Positions 24,179-33,359 are shown, numbered from the stretch's first letter. The stretch is 64,000 nucleotides of DNA from Amycolatopsis nivea (GCF_004522235.1 NZ_SDLT01000030.1:59810-123809); one strand, 5' to 3'. The notes: a model not told the origin generated them from the sequence alone. Made by a program: numbers and translations.

Positions 24179-24660
24179 TCGCGGTTCTTCCGCAGCTCGT
24201 GCCACCGGTCGTACAGGTTGTTGACCTCGACCAGCATGAACGCCAGGAAGTCCCGCATCTCGGCCAGCCGTTTGCCGGCGGGAGTGTCCGGACCGAGCGC
24301 GTCGATGCCTTCGGTGGCCGCGTCGCGCCACATGATCAGGAAGCGGTCGCGCTTGAGGAAAGTCGCGTACCAGAGGTCGTCGTAAAGCTGGTAGTGGTCG
24401 CGGCGCTCGCCGGGTTCGCGCACCTTCCGCACCAGGCCGACCTGGTCCAGATACCGCACCGCGCCGGAGATCGCGGCCGGGCTCACCGACAGCTGCTCCG
24501 CCAGTTCGGCAGCCGTCAGCTGCCCCGAGTCGGTCGTCATCAGCGCCGCGAAAACCCGCGCTGACATGCGCTGCATGCCGATCTGGGACATCACCAGCCC
24601 CAGGCTTTCGACGTATCGGCGGACGGCGTCCTCGTCTCTCTTCGTCTCAGGCGTCGTCAT
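24175..24660 (-). CDS. GbsR/MarR-type regulator of an ABC exporter
   Basis: A 161-residue winged-helix protein. The DNA-binding part is near residues 40-95 (LTAAELAEQLSVSPAAISGAVRYLDQVGLVRKVREPGERRDHY), followed by a helical region with a final dimerisation helix. The ATG at 24660 is chosen over an upstream frame extension to 24789 that runs into the divergent promoter. It is divergent from an ABC transporter pair, an arrangement typical of repressors of drug exporters. Confidence 0.85.
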   Translation of the reverse strand: MTTPETKRDEDAVRRYVESLGLVMSQIGMQRMSARVFAALMTTDSGQLTAAELAEQLSVSPAAISGAVRYLDQVGLVRKVREPGERRDHYQLYDDLWYATFLKRDRFLIMWRDAATEGIDALGPDTPAGKRLAEMRDFLAFMLVEVNNLYDRWHELRKNRD

Positions 24661-24684
24661 CCGTCCATCCTCTCCCACGCGCGC

Positions 24685-24734
24685 CTGGACGATCACTCGG
24701 TCCAGACGTTTTCTTAACTTCACAACTTCATGAA
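24685..24734. promoter_or_regulatory. Probable regulator sites between marR and the ABC exporter
   Basis: This short gap has the inverted repeat CTGGAC / GTCCAG (24685-24705), two direct AACTTCA copies (24716-24722, 24724-24730) and the palindrome TTCATGAA (24727-24734). It is much more AT-rich than its surroundings. The ABC gene starts 20 bp later. Confidence 0.5.
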
Positions 24735-24754
24735 AAGAGTGTAGCTTCCGAACC

Positions 24755-25654
24755 ATGGGAAACGCCATTGCGATCTCCGGCCTGCACAAGGCATTCGGCG
24801 CGGTGTTGGCCCTCGACGGCCTTGATCTTCAGGTTCCCGCGGGGGAAGTACACGGATTCCTCGGCCCGAACGGCGCCGGGAAGTCCACCACGATCCGGGT
24901 ACTGCTCGGACTGCTGCGCGCCGACGCCGGCGAGGTCCGGCTGCTCGGCGGCGACCCGTGGCGCGACGCGGCGAGCCTGCACCACCGGCTCGCCTACGTG
25001 CCCGGCGACGTCAACCTCTGGCCCAACCTGTCCGGCGGCGAGGTCATCGACCTCCTCGGCAGGCTGCGCGGCGGGCTCGACCAGAAGCGCCGCGAGGAAC
25101 TCGTCGAGCGCTTTGACCTCGACCCGCGCAAGAAGGGCCGCACGTACTCGAAGGGCAACCGGCAGAAGGTCGCCATCGTCGCCGCGCTCGCGTCCACTGT
25201 GGACTTGTTGCTGCTCGACGAGCCGACCTCGGGCCTCGACCCGTTGATGGAGGCCACTTTCCAGGAGGTCATCCAGGAAGAACGCGCGCAGGGCCGTACC
25301 GTTTTGCTGTCCAGCCACATCCTCGCCGAGGTGGAAGCCTTGTGCGACAAGGTGAGCATCATCCGCAACGGGCGCACGGTCGAGTCCGGCACGCTCGCCG
25401 AACTGCGCCATCTCACCCGCACGTCGATCACCGCGGAGCTGTGCGGACCGCCGAACGGCCTGGCCCGGCTTTCCGACGTGCATGACTTGAAGGTCGAAGG
25501 CAACCGCGTCCGCTTCGACGTCGAGACGCGCTCGCTCGAGGACGCACTGCGCCAGATGACCGAGGTCGGCGTCCGCAGCCTGGAGAGCCGGCCGCCGACC
25601 CTCGAAGAACTCTTCCTTCGCCACTACGCGGACGAACTCGAGGCCGAGAAATGA
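24755..25654 (+). CDS. ABC transporter ATP-binding protein (drug exporter type)
   Basis: A 299-residue ATPase. Walker A is GPNGAGKST (about residues 37-45), the signature is YSKGNRQKVAI in place of LSGGQ, and Walker B is LLLLDEPTSGLDP followed by the switch histidine in LLSSHIL. A C-terminal extension of about 80 residues is usual in DrrA-like exporters. It overlaps the permease gene by four bases (ATGA) and together they form an ABC-2 type efflux pump. The substrate is unknown; the divergent MarR protein suggests a toxic small molecule. Confidence 0.9.
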   Translation: MGNAIAISGLHKAFGAVLALDGLDLQVPAGEVHGFLGPNGAGKSTTIRVLLGLLRADAGEVRLLGGDPWRDAASLHHRLAYVPGDVNLWPNLSGGEVIDLLGRLRGGLDQKRREELVERFDLDPRKKGRTYSKGNRQKVAIVAALASTVDLLLLDEPTSGLDPLMEATFQEVIQEERAQGRTVLLSSHILAEVEALCDKVSIIRNGRTVESGTLAELRHLTRTSITAELCGPPNGLARLSDVHDLKVEGNRVRFDVETRSLEDALRQMTEVGVRSLESRPPTLEELFLRHYADELEAEK

Positions 25655-27246
25655 GCGGCGCGCTCAACGGCACCGGGCCGTTGATCCGGCTCGCCCTGCG
25701 CCGCGACCGGATCATCCTGCCGATCTGGATCGTCCTGCTCAGCCTCATCCCGGTGGCCACGATCAGCAGCTACGACCAGTTCTATCCGACCGCCGCGAGC
25801 CGGGCCGGACTCGTCGCGTCGGCCGCCGCGAACCCGTCGTTCGCGCTGCTCTACGGCCCGGCGTTCAACCTCGGCACGGCGGGCGGGTTCATCGCCTGGC
25901 GGATGGGCGGGTTCCTGGCGCTGCTGACCGCCCTGATGGCGGTCTTCACGCTGACCCGGCACACCCGCGCGGAGGAGGACACCGGCCGCGCCGAACTGCT
26001 CGCGTCCACTGTGGTCGGTCGGTACGCGCCGCTCACCGCCGCGCTCGCGGTGACCGGCGGGGCGAGCCTGCTGATCGGGGTGCTGCAAGCGATCACGCTG
26101 GCGGCGAAGGTTCCCGCGGCAGGTTCCGTCGCGCTCGGCGCGAGCACTGCGCTTGCTGGGCTGGTTTTCACCGGCGTCGCCGCGGTCGCCGCGCAACTCG
26201 GCGAGTACTCGCGCACCGCGAACGGGATCGGTACCGCCGTGCTCGGCGTCGCGTTTCTGTTGCGTGGCGCGGGTGATTCGACCACCGACGCGCATTGGCT
26301 GTCATGGCTGTCGCCGCTCGGCTGGGCGCAGCAGATCCGGCCGTTCGCCGAAGAACGTTGGTGGGTCCTGATTTTGCCGGTCGCGACCACGCTCGTGCTG
26401 TTTGTCGTGGCTTACGCGCTGCTGCCGCGTCGTGACGTCGGCGTCGGTCTGCTTCCGCCTCGGCTCGGGCCGAGCGAGGCCGCGCCGTCGTTGCGGTCGC
26501 CGTTTTCGCTGGCCTGGCGGCTGCAGCGGGGTCCGTTGTTCGGCTGGCTGATCGGGCTCGCGGTCGGCGGCGCGTTGTTCGGGACGATCGCGCAGGGCAT
26601 TTCCGGACTGGTCGGCGGCACCGAGCAGAGCAGGCAGATCTTCGAACGGCTCGGCGGATCGCACGGACTGGTCGACGCTTTCCTCGCCACGATGGTGAGC
26701 CTGTTCGCGATGCTCGCCTCGCTCTACGGCGTGCAGGCGACGCTGCGGATGCGCACCGAGGAGACCTCGATCCGGCTCGAACCACTGCTGGCCACGCGGG
26801 TCGGACGGCTGCGCTGGGCCGCGAGCCACCTCGTGTTCGCGTTCCTCGGCAGCGCGTTGCTCGTACTCGTCGGCGGCCTGCTGCTCGGGCTGTCGAACGG
26901 GCTGCGCGGCGGTGACGTCGGCCGCTCGGTCGGGAACATGGTCGCGGCCGTCGCGGTGCAGGTGCCCGCGGCGTGGGTGATCGTCGCGGTGGCCGCGCTG
27001 ATCTTCGGACTGCTGCCGAAACTGGCGACCGCCGCGTGGGGTGTGGCGGCGCTGGCGTTGCTGATCAGCATGTTCGGGCCGGTCGTCAACGCGCCGCAGG
27101 TGCTGCTGGACGTCTCGCCGTTCCAGCATCCGCCGAAGGTGCCCGGCGCGGTGTTCACCGCGGTGCCGCTGGTGGTGTTGCTGGCGGTGTCGGCGGTGGT
27201 GCTCGCCGTGGGGCTGACCGGCTGGCGGCGGCGCGACGTCGGCTGA
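25651..27246 (+). CDS. ABC-2 type exporter permease
   Basis: A 531-residue membrane protein with about twelve transmembrane helices in two similar halves (residues 20-250 and 285-530), as in the large permeases annotated as polyketide antibiotic exporters in actinomycetes. Conserved features include an early RLALRRDR amphipathic segment and the ARTRVGRLRW-like coupling region (EPLLATRVGRLRWAASH). It is translated from an ATG inside the ATPase stop. With a single ATPase gene, one permease of double length makes the pump. Confidence 0.9.
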   Translation: MSGALNGTGPLIRLALRRDRIILPIWIVLLSLIPVATISSYDQFYPTAASRAGLVASAAANPSFALLYGPAFNLGTAGGFIAWRMGGFLALLTALMAVFTLTRHTRAEEDTGRAELLASTVVGRYAPLTAALAVTGGASLLIGVLQAITLAAKVPAAGSVALGASTALAGLVFTGVAAVAAQLGEYSRTANGIGTAVLGVAFLLRGAGDSTTDAHWLSWLSPLGWAQQIRPFAEERWWVLILPVATTLVLFVVAYALLPRRDVGVGLLPPRLGPSEAAPSLRSPFSLAWRLQRGPLFGWLIGLAVGGALFGTIAQGISGLVGGTEQSRQIFERLGGSHGLVDAFLATMVSLFAMLASLYGVQATLRMRTEETSIRLEPLLATRVGRLRWAASHLVFAFLGSALLVLVGGLLLGLSNGLRGGDVGRSVGNMVAAVAVQVPAAWVIVAVAALIFGLLPKLATAAWGVAALALLISMFGPVVNAPQVLLDVSPFQHPPKVPGAVFTAVPLVVLLAVSAVVLAVGLTGWRRRDVG

Positions 27247-27248
27247 GG

Positions 27249-27590
27249 TCAGCGTTCGTCGCGGACGAACCCGCTGGTCGGGCCCAGCGTGGTCGGCGGG
27301 GGTGCCGACGGGCTCGACGGGGTCGGGGTGACCGAGACCGTCGCCGTGGTCGTGCGCGGTGGCGGGGCCGGGGGTGCCGGCGGGCGGTGGGTCACGGTGA
27401 TCGGCGGCAGAGGGAGGCCGGTCACCGTGACCGTCACCTGCTGCACGGGCGGCGGGGTGGGCGGCGACGACTCTCCGGCCGGACGCGGAGTGCGACCGGC
27501 GACCAGCAGCGCGGCGACCAGCAGCCCGCCTGCCAGCCCGGCGAGACCGGTCACGACGACATAACCCCAGGTGGGAGCGGTGTCCGACAT
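27249..27590 (-). CDS. Single-pass membrane protein with Pro/Thr-rich extracellular tail
   Basis: A 113-residue protein with a transmembrane segment at residues 9-31 (YVVVTGLAGLAGGLLVAALL) and then a disordered tail very rich in Pro, Thr and Val. No domain is recognised. GGAGG lies upstream of the ATG. It converges on the ABC permease with two bases between stops, and it is divergent from the MFS gene. A cell-envelope role is likely only from its layout. Confidence 0.65.
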   Translation of the reverse strand: MSDTAPTWGYVVVTGLAGLAGGLLVAALLVAGRTPRPAGESSPPTPPPVQQVTVTVTGLPLPPITVTHRPPAPPAPPPRTTTATVSVTPTPSSPSAPPPTTLGPTSGFVRDER

Positions 27591-27708
27591 CCGGCACCTC
27601 CTCGCCGCACGGTCACTCGGCTACGAGGGTTCGTCGCGTTGATCATAGGTGCCGTTACGCAGTGTGCAACTTGATATATACCGACTCAACTTATGTCACA
27701 CTGGCCTT

Positions 27709-28950
27709 ATGAGGGGGATTCTTCGCTCGCCGGACTTCCGGCGGCTCTGGCTCGCCGACGGCCTCAGCCAGGTCGGCAACCGCATCGACTTCCTCGTGAT
27801 CCCGCTGCTGGCGACCACCACGCTCGCCGCGTCCGTGGCCCAGGTTTCGCTGCTGCGGACGCTGAGCACGCTCCCGTACCTGCTGCTCGGACTGCAGGCG
27901 GGCGCGTGGTGCGACCGGATGCGCAACCGGCCGGTGCTGATCACCGCCGACCTCGCCCGCGCGGTGCTCATCGGCTCGGTGCCGCTCGCCGCGGTGTTCG
28001 GGTCGCTGACGCTGGGCCATCTGTACGTCGTCGTGCTGCTGGCCGGCGGGTTCACGGTTTTCTTCAACGTCGCGCACCAGACCTACCTGCCGAACCTCGT
28101 CGAGCGCGGCGACCTGCCCGCCGCGAACGCCCGGCTGCAGACGAACCTGTCCGTCGCCGCGATCGCCGGGCCGGGGCTCGGCGGGATGATCGTGCAGTTC
28201 ATCGGCGGCGCGGGTGCGATGGCGGTCGACGCGGTGACTTACCTGTGGTCCGCCGCGTGGCTGCGCCGGATTCGCACGCCGGACGTGCGGCCCGAGCCCG
28301 CTGAGCGGAACCTTCGCCGCGAAATCGGCGAAGGGCTGCGGACAGTTCTGCGCAATCCGCTCCTGCGGGCGATCGCCCTGCACGGTGCCGCGTCGAGCCT
28401 GTTCCAGTCGATGTTCATGGCGGTATCGATGGTGTTCATGGTCCGCGACCTGCACGTCGCACCGTTCATGATCGGCTTGCTCGGCACGATCTCGCTGTTC
28501 GGCGCCCTGCTCGCGAGCGGAGTCGCGCGACGGCTCGGCGCTCGCTTCGGTGCCGCGCGGGCGTTGTATTTCGGTGCCGCGGTGTACAGCGTTTCGTTCC
28601 TGTGCAACGCTTTCGCGACCCAAGGCTGGGGCCTCGCCTGGTGGGTGGCGGGCGGTTTCGGGTCAAGTTTCGGGATCATCGTGCTCGGCGTGTTCGAGAC
28701 GAGCTTCCGGCAGGCGGTCACCCCGCACGAGCTGCTGGGCCGGGTCTCGTCGGTGTCGCAGACGGTCGTTTTCGGCATCGCCCCGCTCGGCAGTCTGCTC
28801 GGCGGCTTGATCGCGGAACTCACCACAACCCGGGTCACGCTGTACGTATGTGGCATCGGAATCCTTGCCGCGTCAGCGATTCTCATTGCTTCGCCGCTTC
28901 GCAAGATGCGCGATCTGCCGATCGCCGAGAGTGCGGTCAAGAACGATTAG
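27709..28950 (+). CDS. MFS transporter (MFS_3 / enterobactin exporter-like)
   Basis: A 413-residue major facilitator with about twelve transmembrane helices. The opening SPDFRRLWLADGLSQVGNRIDFLVIPLLA and loop motif WCDRMRNRPVLITADLARA are typical of the MFS_3 group that includes EntS and macrolide exporters. The ATG at 27709 lacks a ribosome binding site and follows an unusually AT-rich promoter stretch (27668-27705), so a leaderless transcript is possible. Its last 78 bases overlap, on the other strand, the end of the next MFS gene. Confidence 0.85.
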   Translation: MRGILRSPDFRRLWLADGLSQVGNRIDFLVIPLLATTTLAASVAQVSLLRTLSTLPYLLLGLQAGAWCDRMRNRPVLITADLARAVLIGSVPLAAVFGSLTLGHLYVVVLLAGGFTVFFNVAHQTYLPNLVERGDLPAANARLQTNLSVAAIAGPGLGGMIVQFIGGAGAMAVDAVTYLWSAAWLRRIRTPDVRPEPAERNLRREIGEGLRTVLRNPLLRAIALHGAASSLFQSMFMAVSMVFMVRDLHVAPFMIGLLGTISLFGALLASGVARRLGARFGAARALYFGAAVYSVSFLCNAFATQGWGLAWWVAGGFGSSFGIIVLGVFETSFRQAVTPHELLGRVSSVSQTVVFGIAPLGSLLGGLIAELTTTRVTLYVCGIGILAASAILIASPLRKMRDLPIAESAVKND

Positions 28951-30117
28951 CGGGACAGCAAGCGCGGCTAGCACGGCTCCGATGAGGCTGACCCACGTGA
29001 GGGCAGTGCCTTGGGTCAGCGCGGCGGCCGCCAGAACCGGAGTAGCACTGATCCCCAGCTGGAAAGCCGAAACCGTGGTCGCCCCAGCGAGTGTCGGGGC
29101 GTCGGCGGCGATCGCGAAGACCCGGCCGTAGATCGCGGGATTCAGCACGAAAGCCGCTATCCCGAGCAGGAAAACAGTAGGAAGCACCGCCCACGTGTGA
29201 TGGATCGCGAAGATCAGGACGACCGAAAGCAGCACGATCGCGACGGCTCCGGCGAGGAGCGCGGCGTGGGGTCGCCGATCGGAGATGCGTCCGCCGATGG
29301 ACAGGCCGACGAAAGCGCCGATGCCGAAAAGCGCGAGGATCGCGGGAATCCAGACCGTGGGGACGCCGGTGATCTCGGCGAGCATGGCGGAGAGGTAGTT
29401 GAACGTGATCATGTACGCCGCCGTCGTCAGGATCGTGATCCCGAAAATGCCCCAGAGCCGCGGTTTGCGGATCGTGGCCAGCTCCCGCGCCACACTCGGT
29501 CGCGCCGCCGACCGGGTCGCCGCGGGGATCCCGAGCGAGCAGGCGACGGCTCCGGCGAGCGTCAGTGCCACGACAGCCCAGAATCCGCCGCGCCACTGGG
29601 TGAAGTGGCTGAGCAGGGTGCCTGCCGGTCCGCCCGCGACCATGGCCACGCTCAGGCCGCTGACCACGACACCGGAGGCGCGGGCGTTGCGGTCCGGGGT
29701 GACGAGGCTGATCGCGGTCACCGACGCGACGGCGAAGAAGCCCGCGTACGCGACGCCCGAGACGACCCGGCTCACCAGCAAAACCTGGTAGTCGCCCAGC
29801 AATCCGGCGGCGACGCTCACTGCGAACACCCCTTGGGTCGCGATCAGCGCGGCGCGACGGGGCCAGCGCAGGCTGAGCACGGCGAACGGCGGCCCGCCGA
29901 GGACGACCCCCAGTGCGAACGCGGTGATGAGAAATCCGGCGGAGGACAGCGAAACCTGGAGGTCGTCGGCTACCGCGGGCAGCACGCCCGCCAGGAGAAA
30001 CTCGGCGCTGCCCATCGCGAACAGGCTGAAGGCGAGCAGGTACACGCCTAGCGGAAGTCGGCCGCTGCTCGCGTCGGCGCGCACACCGTCGGCGGTGGCA
30101 CAGGTTGTCGGATCCAT
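28873..30117 (-). CDS. MFS transporter of the Cmx/CmrA drug-efflux type
   Basis: A 414-residue twelve-helix transporter. The first helix (YLLAFSLFAMGSAEFLLAGVLPAVADDL) carries the GT(S)xEF signature of the DHA1 drug:H+ antiporters, and the loop RWPRRAALI matches motif A. Motif C-like GPAGTLL lies in helix five. Chloramphenicol and arabinose exporters of this type are close relatives; the substrate here is unknown. It is divergent from an XRE-cupin regulator that is probably its repressor, and it overlaps the convergent MFS gene by 78 bp. Confidence 0.85.
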   Translation of the reverse strand: MDPTTCATADGVRADASSGRLPLGVYLLAFSLFAMGSAEFLLAGVLPAVADDLQVSLSSAGFLITAFALGVVLGGPPFAVLSLRWPRRAALIATQGVFAVSVAAGLLGDYQVLLVSRVVSGVAYAGFFAVASVTAISLVTPDRNARASGVVVSGLSVAMVAGGPAGTLLSHFTQWRGGFWAVVALTLAGAVACSLGIPAATRSAARPSVARELATIRKPRLWGIFGITILTTAAYMITFNYLSAMLAEITGVPTVWIPAILALFGIGAFVGLSIGGRISDRRPHAALLAGAVAIVLLSVVLIFAIHHTWAVLPTVFLLGIAAFVLNPAIYGRVFAIAADAPTLAGATTVSAFQLGISATPVLAAAALTQGTALTWVSLIGAVLAALAVPLIVLDRTLGDRQIAHLAKRRSNENR

Positions 30118-30143
30118 GGGGACAAACTTCCGCGACTAGGATC

Positions 30144-30171
30144 GGAAGCGGCAAGAAACGTTGCCGTTTCC
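30144..30171. promoter_or_regulatory. Operator-like palindrome between MFS and XRE-cupin genes
   Basis: GGAAGCGGCAA and TTGCCGTTTCC form an 11-bp inverted repeat with one mismatch around GAAACG, midway between the divergent MFS start (30117) and regulator start (30197). It is the likely binding site of the XRE-cupin protein. Confidence 0.7.
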
Positions 30172-30196
30172 GGGACGCATTGGTTGACTGCGCCGC

Positions 30197-30775
30197 ATGA
30201 GCGACCAGCCCACCGTCGACAGCGTGCTCGAGCAGATCGCGCCACGGCTGCGACAGGCTCGGGACAAACAAGGCGTCAGCCTCGCCGACCTCGCGCGGGC
30301 CACCGGCATCTCGACCAGCACGTTGTCCCGACTGGAATCCGGGCAGCGCAAACCGAGTCTCGAACTGCTGTTGCCGATCACCGCGGCACTGAGCGTCCCG
30401 TTCGACGAGATCGTTACCGCGCCGCGGATCGTCGACCCGCGCGTGCCGCAGCAACCCGCGAAGAAGGACGGGCGCGTGCTGATCGCGTTGTCCCGGCACC
30501 AGGGGGAAATCCGCGCGTACAAGCAGCTCATCCCGGCGCACGACGAAGAACCCCACCTGCGCACCCACGACGGGCACGAATGGCTCTACGTTCTGCGCGG
30601 ACGCCTACGCGTGCGCCTGAGCGATCACGATTTCATCATGGGACCCGGCGAGGCAGCCGAATTCGACTGCCACATCCCGCACTGGTTCGGCACCGCTGGC
30701 AAGGGCGACGTCGAAATCCTCAGCCTCTTCAGCAAGTCCGGCGAACGCATCCACCTGCGCACCGGTCGCCGCTAG
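30197..30775 (+). CDS. XRE family regulator with cupin domain
   Basis: A 192-residue protein. The HTH_3 domain covers residues 13-68 (LRQARDKQGVSLADLARATGISTSTLSRLESGQRKPSL). A cupin_2 sensor barrel covers residues 110-185 with the conserved HEWLYVLRGRLRV and GPGEAAEFDCHIPHWF strands. It probably represses the divergent MFS exporter through the palindrome at 30144. The ligand is unknown. It overlaps the end of the convergent tetR gene by four bases. Confidence 0.85.
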   Translation: MSDQPTVDSVLEQIAPRLRQARDKQGVSLADLARATGISTSTLSRLESGQRKPSLELLLPITAALSVPFDEIVTAPRIVDPRVPQQPAKKDGRVLIALSRHQGEIRAYKQLIPAHDEEPHLRTHDGHEWLYVLRGRLRVRLSDHDFIMGPGEAAEFDCHIPHWFGTAGKGDVEILSLFSKSGERIHLRTGRR

Positions 30776-31317
30776 ACCTTGCGCAGACCGTCCAGCAGTA
30801 CGCGCACCAGGTGTCGGCTGTCCGGCGTAAACCGCTCCACCGCGAGCGCGCCGACGATGAGCGCGCGCAGGTCTTCGCCGTCGATGTCCGTGCGTACAGC
30901 GCCCGCGGCTTGCGCGCGTTCCAGAAGCGCAGTGAGGTTCACGCGAAACCGCTCCGCTGCTTCGGCCTTGTACGCGGAACCGCTGGTCTCACCGAGCGCT
31001 TCGCAGATCGCACGGTTACGCGACGCCTGCTCGATGACGCGCGTGAAGTAGTCGTAGAACGCTTCGCCGGGCGCGTCGGAGTCGATCAACTCCTGCGCCT
31101 CGACGCCGTACTGCTCCAGCCGTTCCACGACGACGGCCTGGAACAGCGCTTCCTTGCTGGGGAAATGCCGGTAGACAGTGCCCGCGCCGACGCCAGCCAG
31201 TCGCGCGATGTCGTCGAGGGGCACCGAAAGCCCGTCGACGGCGAACGCTGCTTCGGCGGCAGCCAGCACACGGGCGCGGTTCCGGCGCGCGTCCGCGCGG
31301 AGCGCAGGCTTCTCCAC
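30772..31317 (-). CDS. TetR family transcriptional regulator
   Basis: A 181-residue repressor with the TetR helix-turn-helix at residues 14-58 (VPLDDIARLAGVGAGTVYRHFPSKEALFQAVV). The C-terminal half resembles the SbtR-like ligand domain (VGALAVERFTPDSRHLVRVLLDGL). The GTG start has GGAGA upstream. It is divergent from the SnoaL-like gene at 31500, with a promoter-embedded palindrome between them that makes control of that gene very likely. Confidence 0.85.
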   Translation of the reverse strand: MEKPALRADARRNRARVLAAAEAAFAVDGLSVPLDDIARLAGVGAGTVYRHFPSKEALFQAVVVERLEQYGVEAQELIDSDAPGEAFYDYFTRVIEQASRNRAICEALGETSGSAYKAEAAERFRVNLTALLERAQAAGAVRTDIDGEDLRALIVGALAVERFTPDSRHLVRVLLDGLRKV

Positions 31318-31415
31318 CGGCTGTCTCCTCTGCTCTCAAAGTGGTGCGGTCGTCCGATTCTTCCTTGGAACGATCTGCGCCGCTGCCGACCGTGTCTCAG
31401 ATCTCCAGACCCTCG

Positions 31416-31445
31416 TTGACAACCGGAGTATCGACTCCGTATCGT
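31416..31445 (+). promoter_or_regulatory. Promoter with embedded TetR operator for the SnoaL-like gene
   Basis: TTGACA (31416-31421) and TATCGT (31440-31445) are spaced by 18 bp. Within the spacer is the perfect inverted repeat CGGAGT-ATCG-ACTCCG (31424-31439). A TetR dimer bound there would block RNA polymerase. The SnoaL-like gene starts 55 bp downstream. Confidence 0.7.
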
Positions 31446-31499
31446 CGTAAGCGGGTGCCCCGTTCCGATTATCCCCCGTCTTCCCGAGTGAGGTTTCCG

Positions 31500-32258
31500 A
31501 TGCCCCGCACCGTGTCCGAAGTGGCCGAGATCGTCGCGAACGCGCTGAGCGCCTTCGACGCCGCGCCGCTCGCCGACGTTCTCGCCGAGGACGCCGTCTA
31601 CGAAATCCCGTTCACCGGCCACCGCTCGGCCGGCCGGGACGCAGTGCTGGCCACGCTCGGCGCGGGCAGCGCCGTCGCGGCCCGGATCGGCCTGGAGAAA
31701 GTCAAGGTCACGACCACGGAGACGGCGGACGGGTTCGCCGTCGAGCTCGTCGCCGAGGGCCGCAACCCGCACACCGGGCACAGCTACCGGCTCCCGTCGT
31801 CCGCCGGGCTGCTGACCGTGCGGGACGGCGAGGTCACCAGGTACCGCGACTACCCGAACCACGGCGCGGCGACCGCGTTGCACGGGACGAAGGAGGTCTT
31901 CCAGCGTTTCCTCGACGCGGCTGTCGACAACCGCTGGGACGACCTCGCCGACCTGTACTCCGACGACGTCGTGATCGAAATCCCGTTCGCGCCGGCCGGA
32001 GTGCCGAAGGTGACGCGCGACCGGGAGGAGTTGCGCAAACGCTTTCACCAAGCAGGAGAGCGCCGCCGGATCACCAAGGCGGACCGGGTCGTGGTGTACG
32101 AGACCAGCGATCCGGAGGTGCTGGTGGCGGAATACGACCTGCACGGCGAGTACGAGGGCAAGCCGTATGTGTCGACGTACGCGATGGTGCTGACGGTGCG
32201 CGACGGCCGGATCGTGCACTCCCGCGACTACTCGGGCGCGCCTAGGTTCGAGGAGTAA
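31500..32258 (+). CDS. Duplicated SnoaL-like (NTF2 fold) protein
   Basis: A 252-residue protein made of two successive SnoaL-like domains (residues about 4-118 and 125-248). Each has the cone-shaped NTF2 pattern: a helix, then LAEDAVYEIPFTGH or YSDDVVIEIPFAPAG, and closing strands (VRDGEVTRYRDYPN, VRDGRIVHSRDYSG). Such folds act as ketosteroid isomerase-like enzymes or ligand carriers; no activity can be named. The ATG at 31500 has GAGG six bases before it. Its end overlaps the next, convergent gene by 17 bp. Confidence 0.8.
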   Translation: MPRTVSEVAEIVANALSAFDAAPLADVLAEDAVYEIPFTGHRSAGRDAVLATLGAGSAVAARIGLEKVKVTTTETADGFAVELVAEGRNPHTGHSYRLPSSAGLLTVRDGEVTRYRDYPNHGAATALHGTKEVFQRFLDAAVDNRWDDLADLYSDDVVIEIPFAPAGVPKVTRDREELRKRFHQAGERRRITKADRVVVYETSDPEVLVAEYDLHGEYEGKPYVSTYAMVLTVRDGRIVHSRDYSGAPRFEE

Positions 32259-33336
32259 TCCCGCGGATGTCGTGGTCCGCGCCAGGAGCCGCGAACTTCA
32301 GCAGAAGCGAACCTTCGGTCTCGACCTCGGCGCGTTCGGCGGCGGTCAGCGGCCGGAACGGCTCGATCTCCAGCGTCGCCGACGTCTTGTCCTGCCGCAG
32401 CTTCCACGCCCCGGCGACCTGACCGTCCACCAGGAAAGTGGCGCGCATTCCGTTGCCGGTCATGACGCGTTTGCGGTCTTCGGTGGAGATCACCCGGGTG
32501 CGGTCGGCGTGCGAGGCCAGCAGGTTGTCGTACTCCGGCAGGAAGCGGACCGGCGCCGGAGCGTCGGCGGCGGGGCGGGGTGCGTCCGGCAGGTCGAACA
32601 GCTCCGTCCCGCCTTCGTCCCGGAAGACCGCCAGCCGCGGCCGCAAGCTTTCCAGGACCGGACGCAGCCGGGTTCGGCCTGCCCAGGTCTGCACGTCGGC
32701 GGCCGAGGCCGGGCCGAAGGCGGCGAGGTAGCGCAGCACGATCTGTTCGGCATCGGCGGCGGAGGCCGGTTCGGTTCCGGTCCAGTCGGCCGCCGCCGCG
32801 TACCGGGTGGCGCCGCCGATGCCCCAGACCGCCCGCGGCGGCACCTGCACCAGCGGCACGAGGTTGCGCACGACGGTGGCGAGCGCGTGCGGCTCGCGGT
32901 CAGGCCACTGCTCGTGCAATGCCGCCCGGAGTTCCTTGGGGGTAAGCGGCTGGGCGCGAAGCAGCGCCCGGCCCGACTCCGCCACTGCCGCGCGGTCCAC
33001 CCCTGCCAGCGGCGCCTTGAACGCGGTGCCGAGTTCGCGGTCGAGCGCGTCTTGCGACCACGGACGCAAGACGCGGTAGTCCGCCACGGTGACCAGGTGA
33101 ACGGTGCTGCGCATCAGGGCCACCCGCACCAGCCGGCGTTCGGTCAGCGCGTCCGCCAGGTCGGCGGTGCGGAACGCCCGGATCCGGCTCCAGAGCCCGA
33201 AGTAAGGCGCGTACGGCGCCTGCGCTTGCATGCCGACCAGCCGCGCGACCGCCTCCTCGACGGTCGCGTCGGCCCGTTCCAGCAGCCACTGACGAGCCAG
33301 CAGAGCGCGTCCCAGCGTTCGCCGCCCGAGCGTCAT
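32242..33336 (-). CDS. Winged-helix DNA-binding domain protein (HTH_42, AlkZ-like)
   Basis: A 364-residue protein of the PF06224 family. It shows the family pattern LARQWLLERADATVEEAVARLVGMQAQAPYAPYFGLWSR-type N terminus (given here in outline), three winged-helix units and a conserved C-terminal barrel (FLVDGQVAGAWKL). The family includes the DNA glycosylases AlkZ/YcaQ, which repair crosslinks or bulky adducts. The catalytic QxQ/QxD motif of AlkZ appears here as QAQ near residue 38. It follows the NmrA-like gene by 23 bp and is cotranscribed with it. Confidence 0.8.
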   Translation of the reverse strand: MTLGRRTLGRALLARQWLLERADATVEEAVARLVGMQAQAPYAPYFGLWSRIRAFRTADLADALTERRLVRVALMRSTVHLVTVADYRVLRPWSQDALDRELGTAFKAPLAGVDRAAVAESGRALLRAQPLTPKELRAALHEQWPDREPHALATVVRNLVPLVQVPPRAVWGIGGATRYAAAADWTGTEPASAADAEQIVLRYLAAFGPASAADVQTWAGRTRLRPVLESLRPRLAVFRDEGGTELFDLPDAPRPAADAPAPVRFLPEYDNLLASHADRTRVISTEDRKRVMTGNGMRATFLVDGQVAGAWKLRQDKTSATLEIEPFRPLTAAERAEVETEGSLLLKFAAPGADHDIRGITPRT

Positions 33337-33359
33337 GGTGCGGTCCTTCCGGTTGTCGG

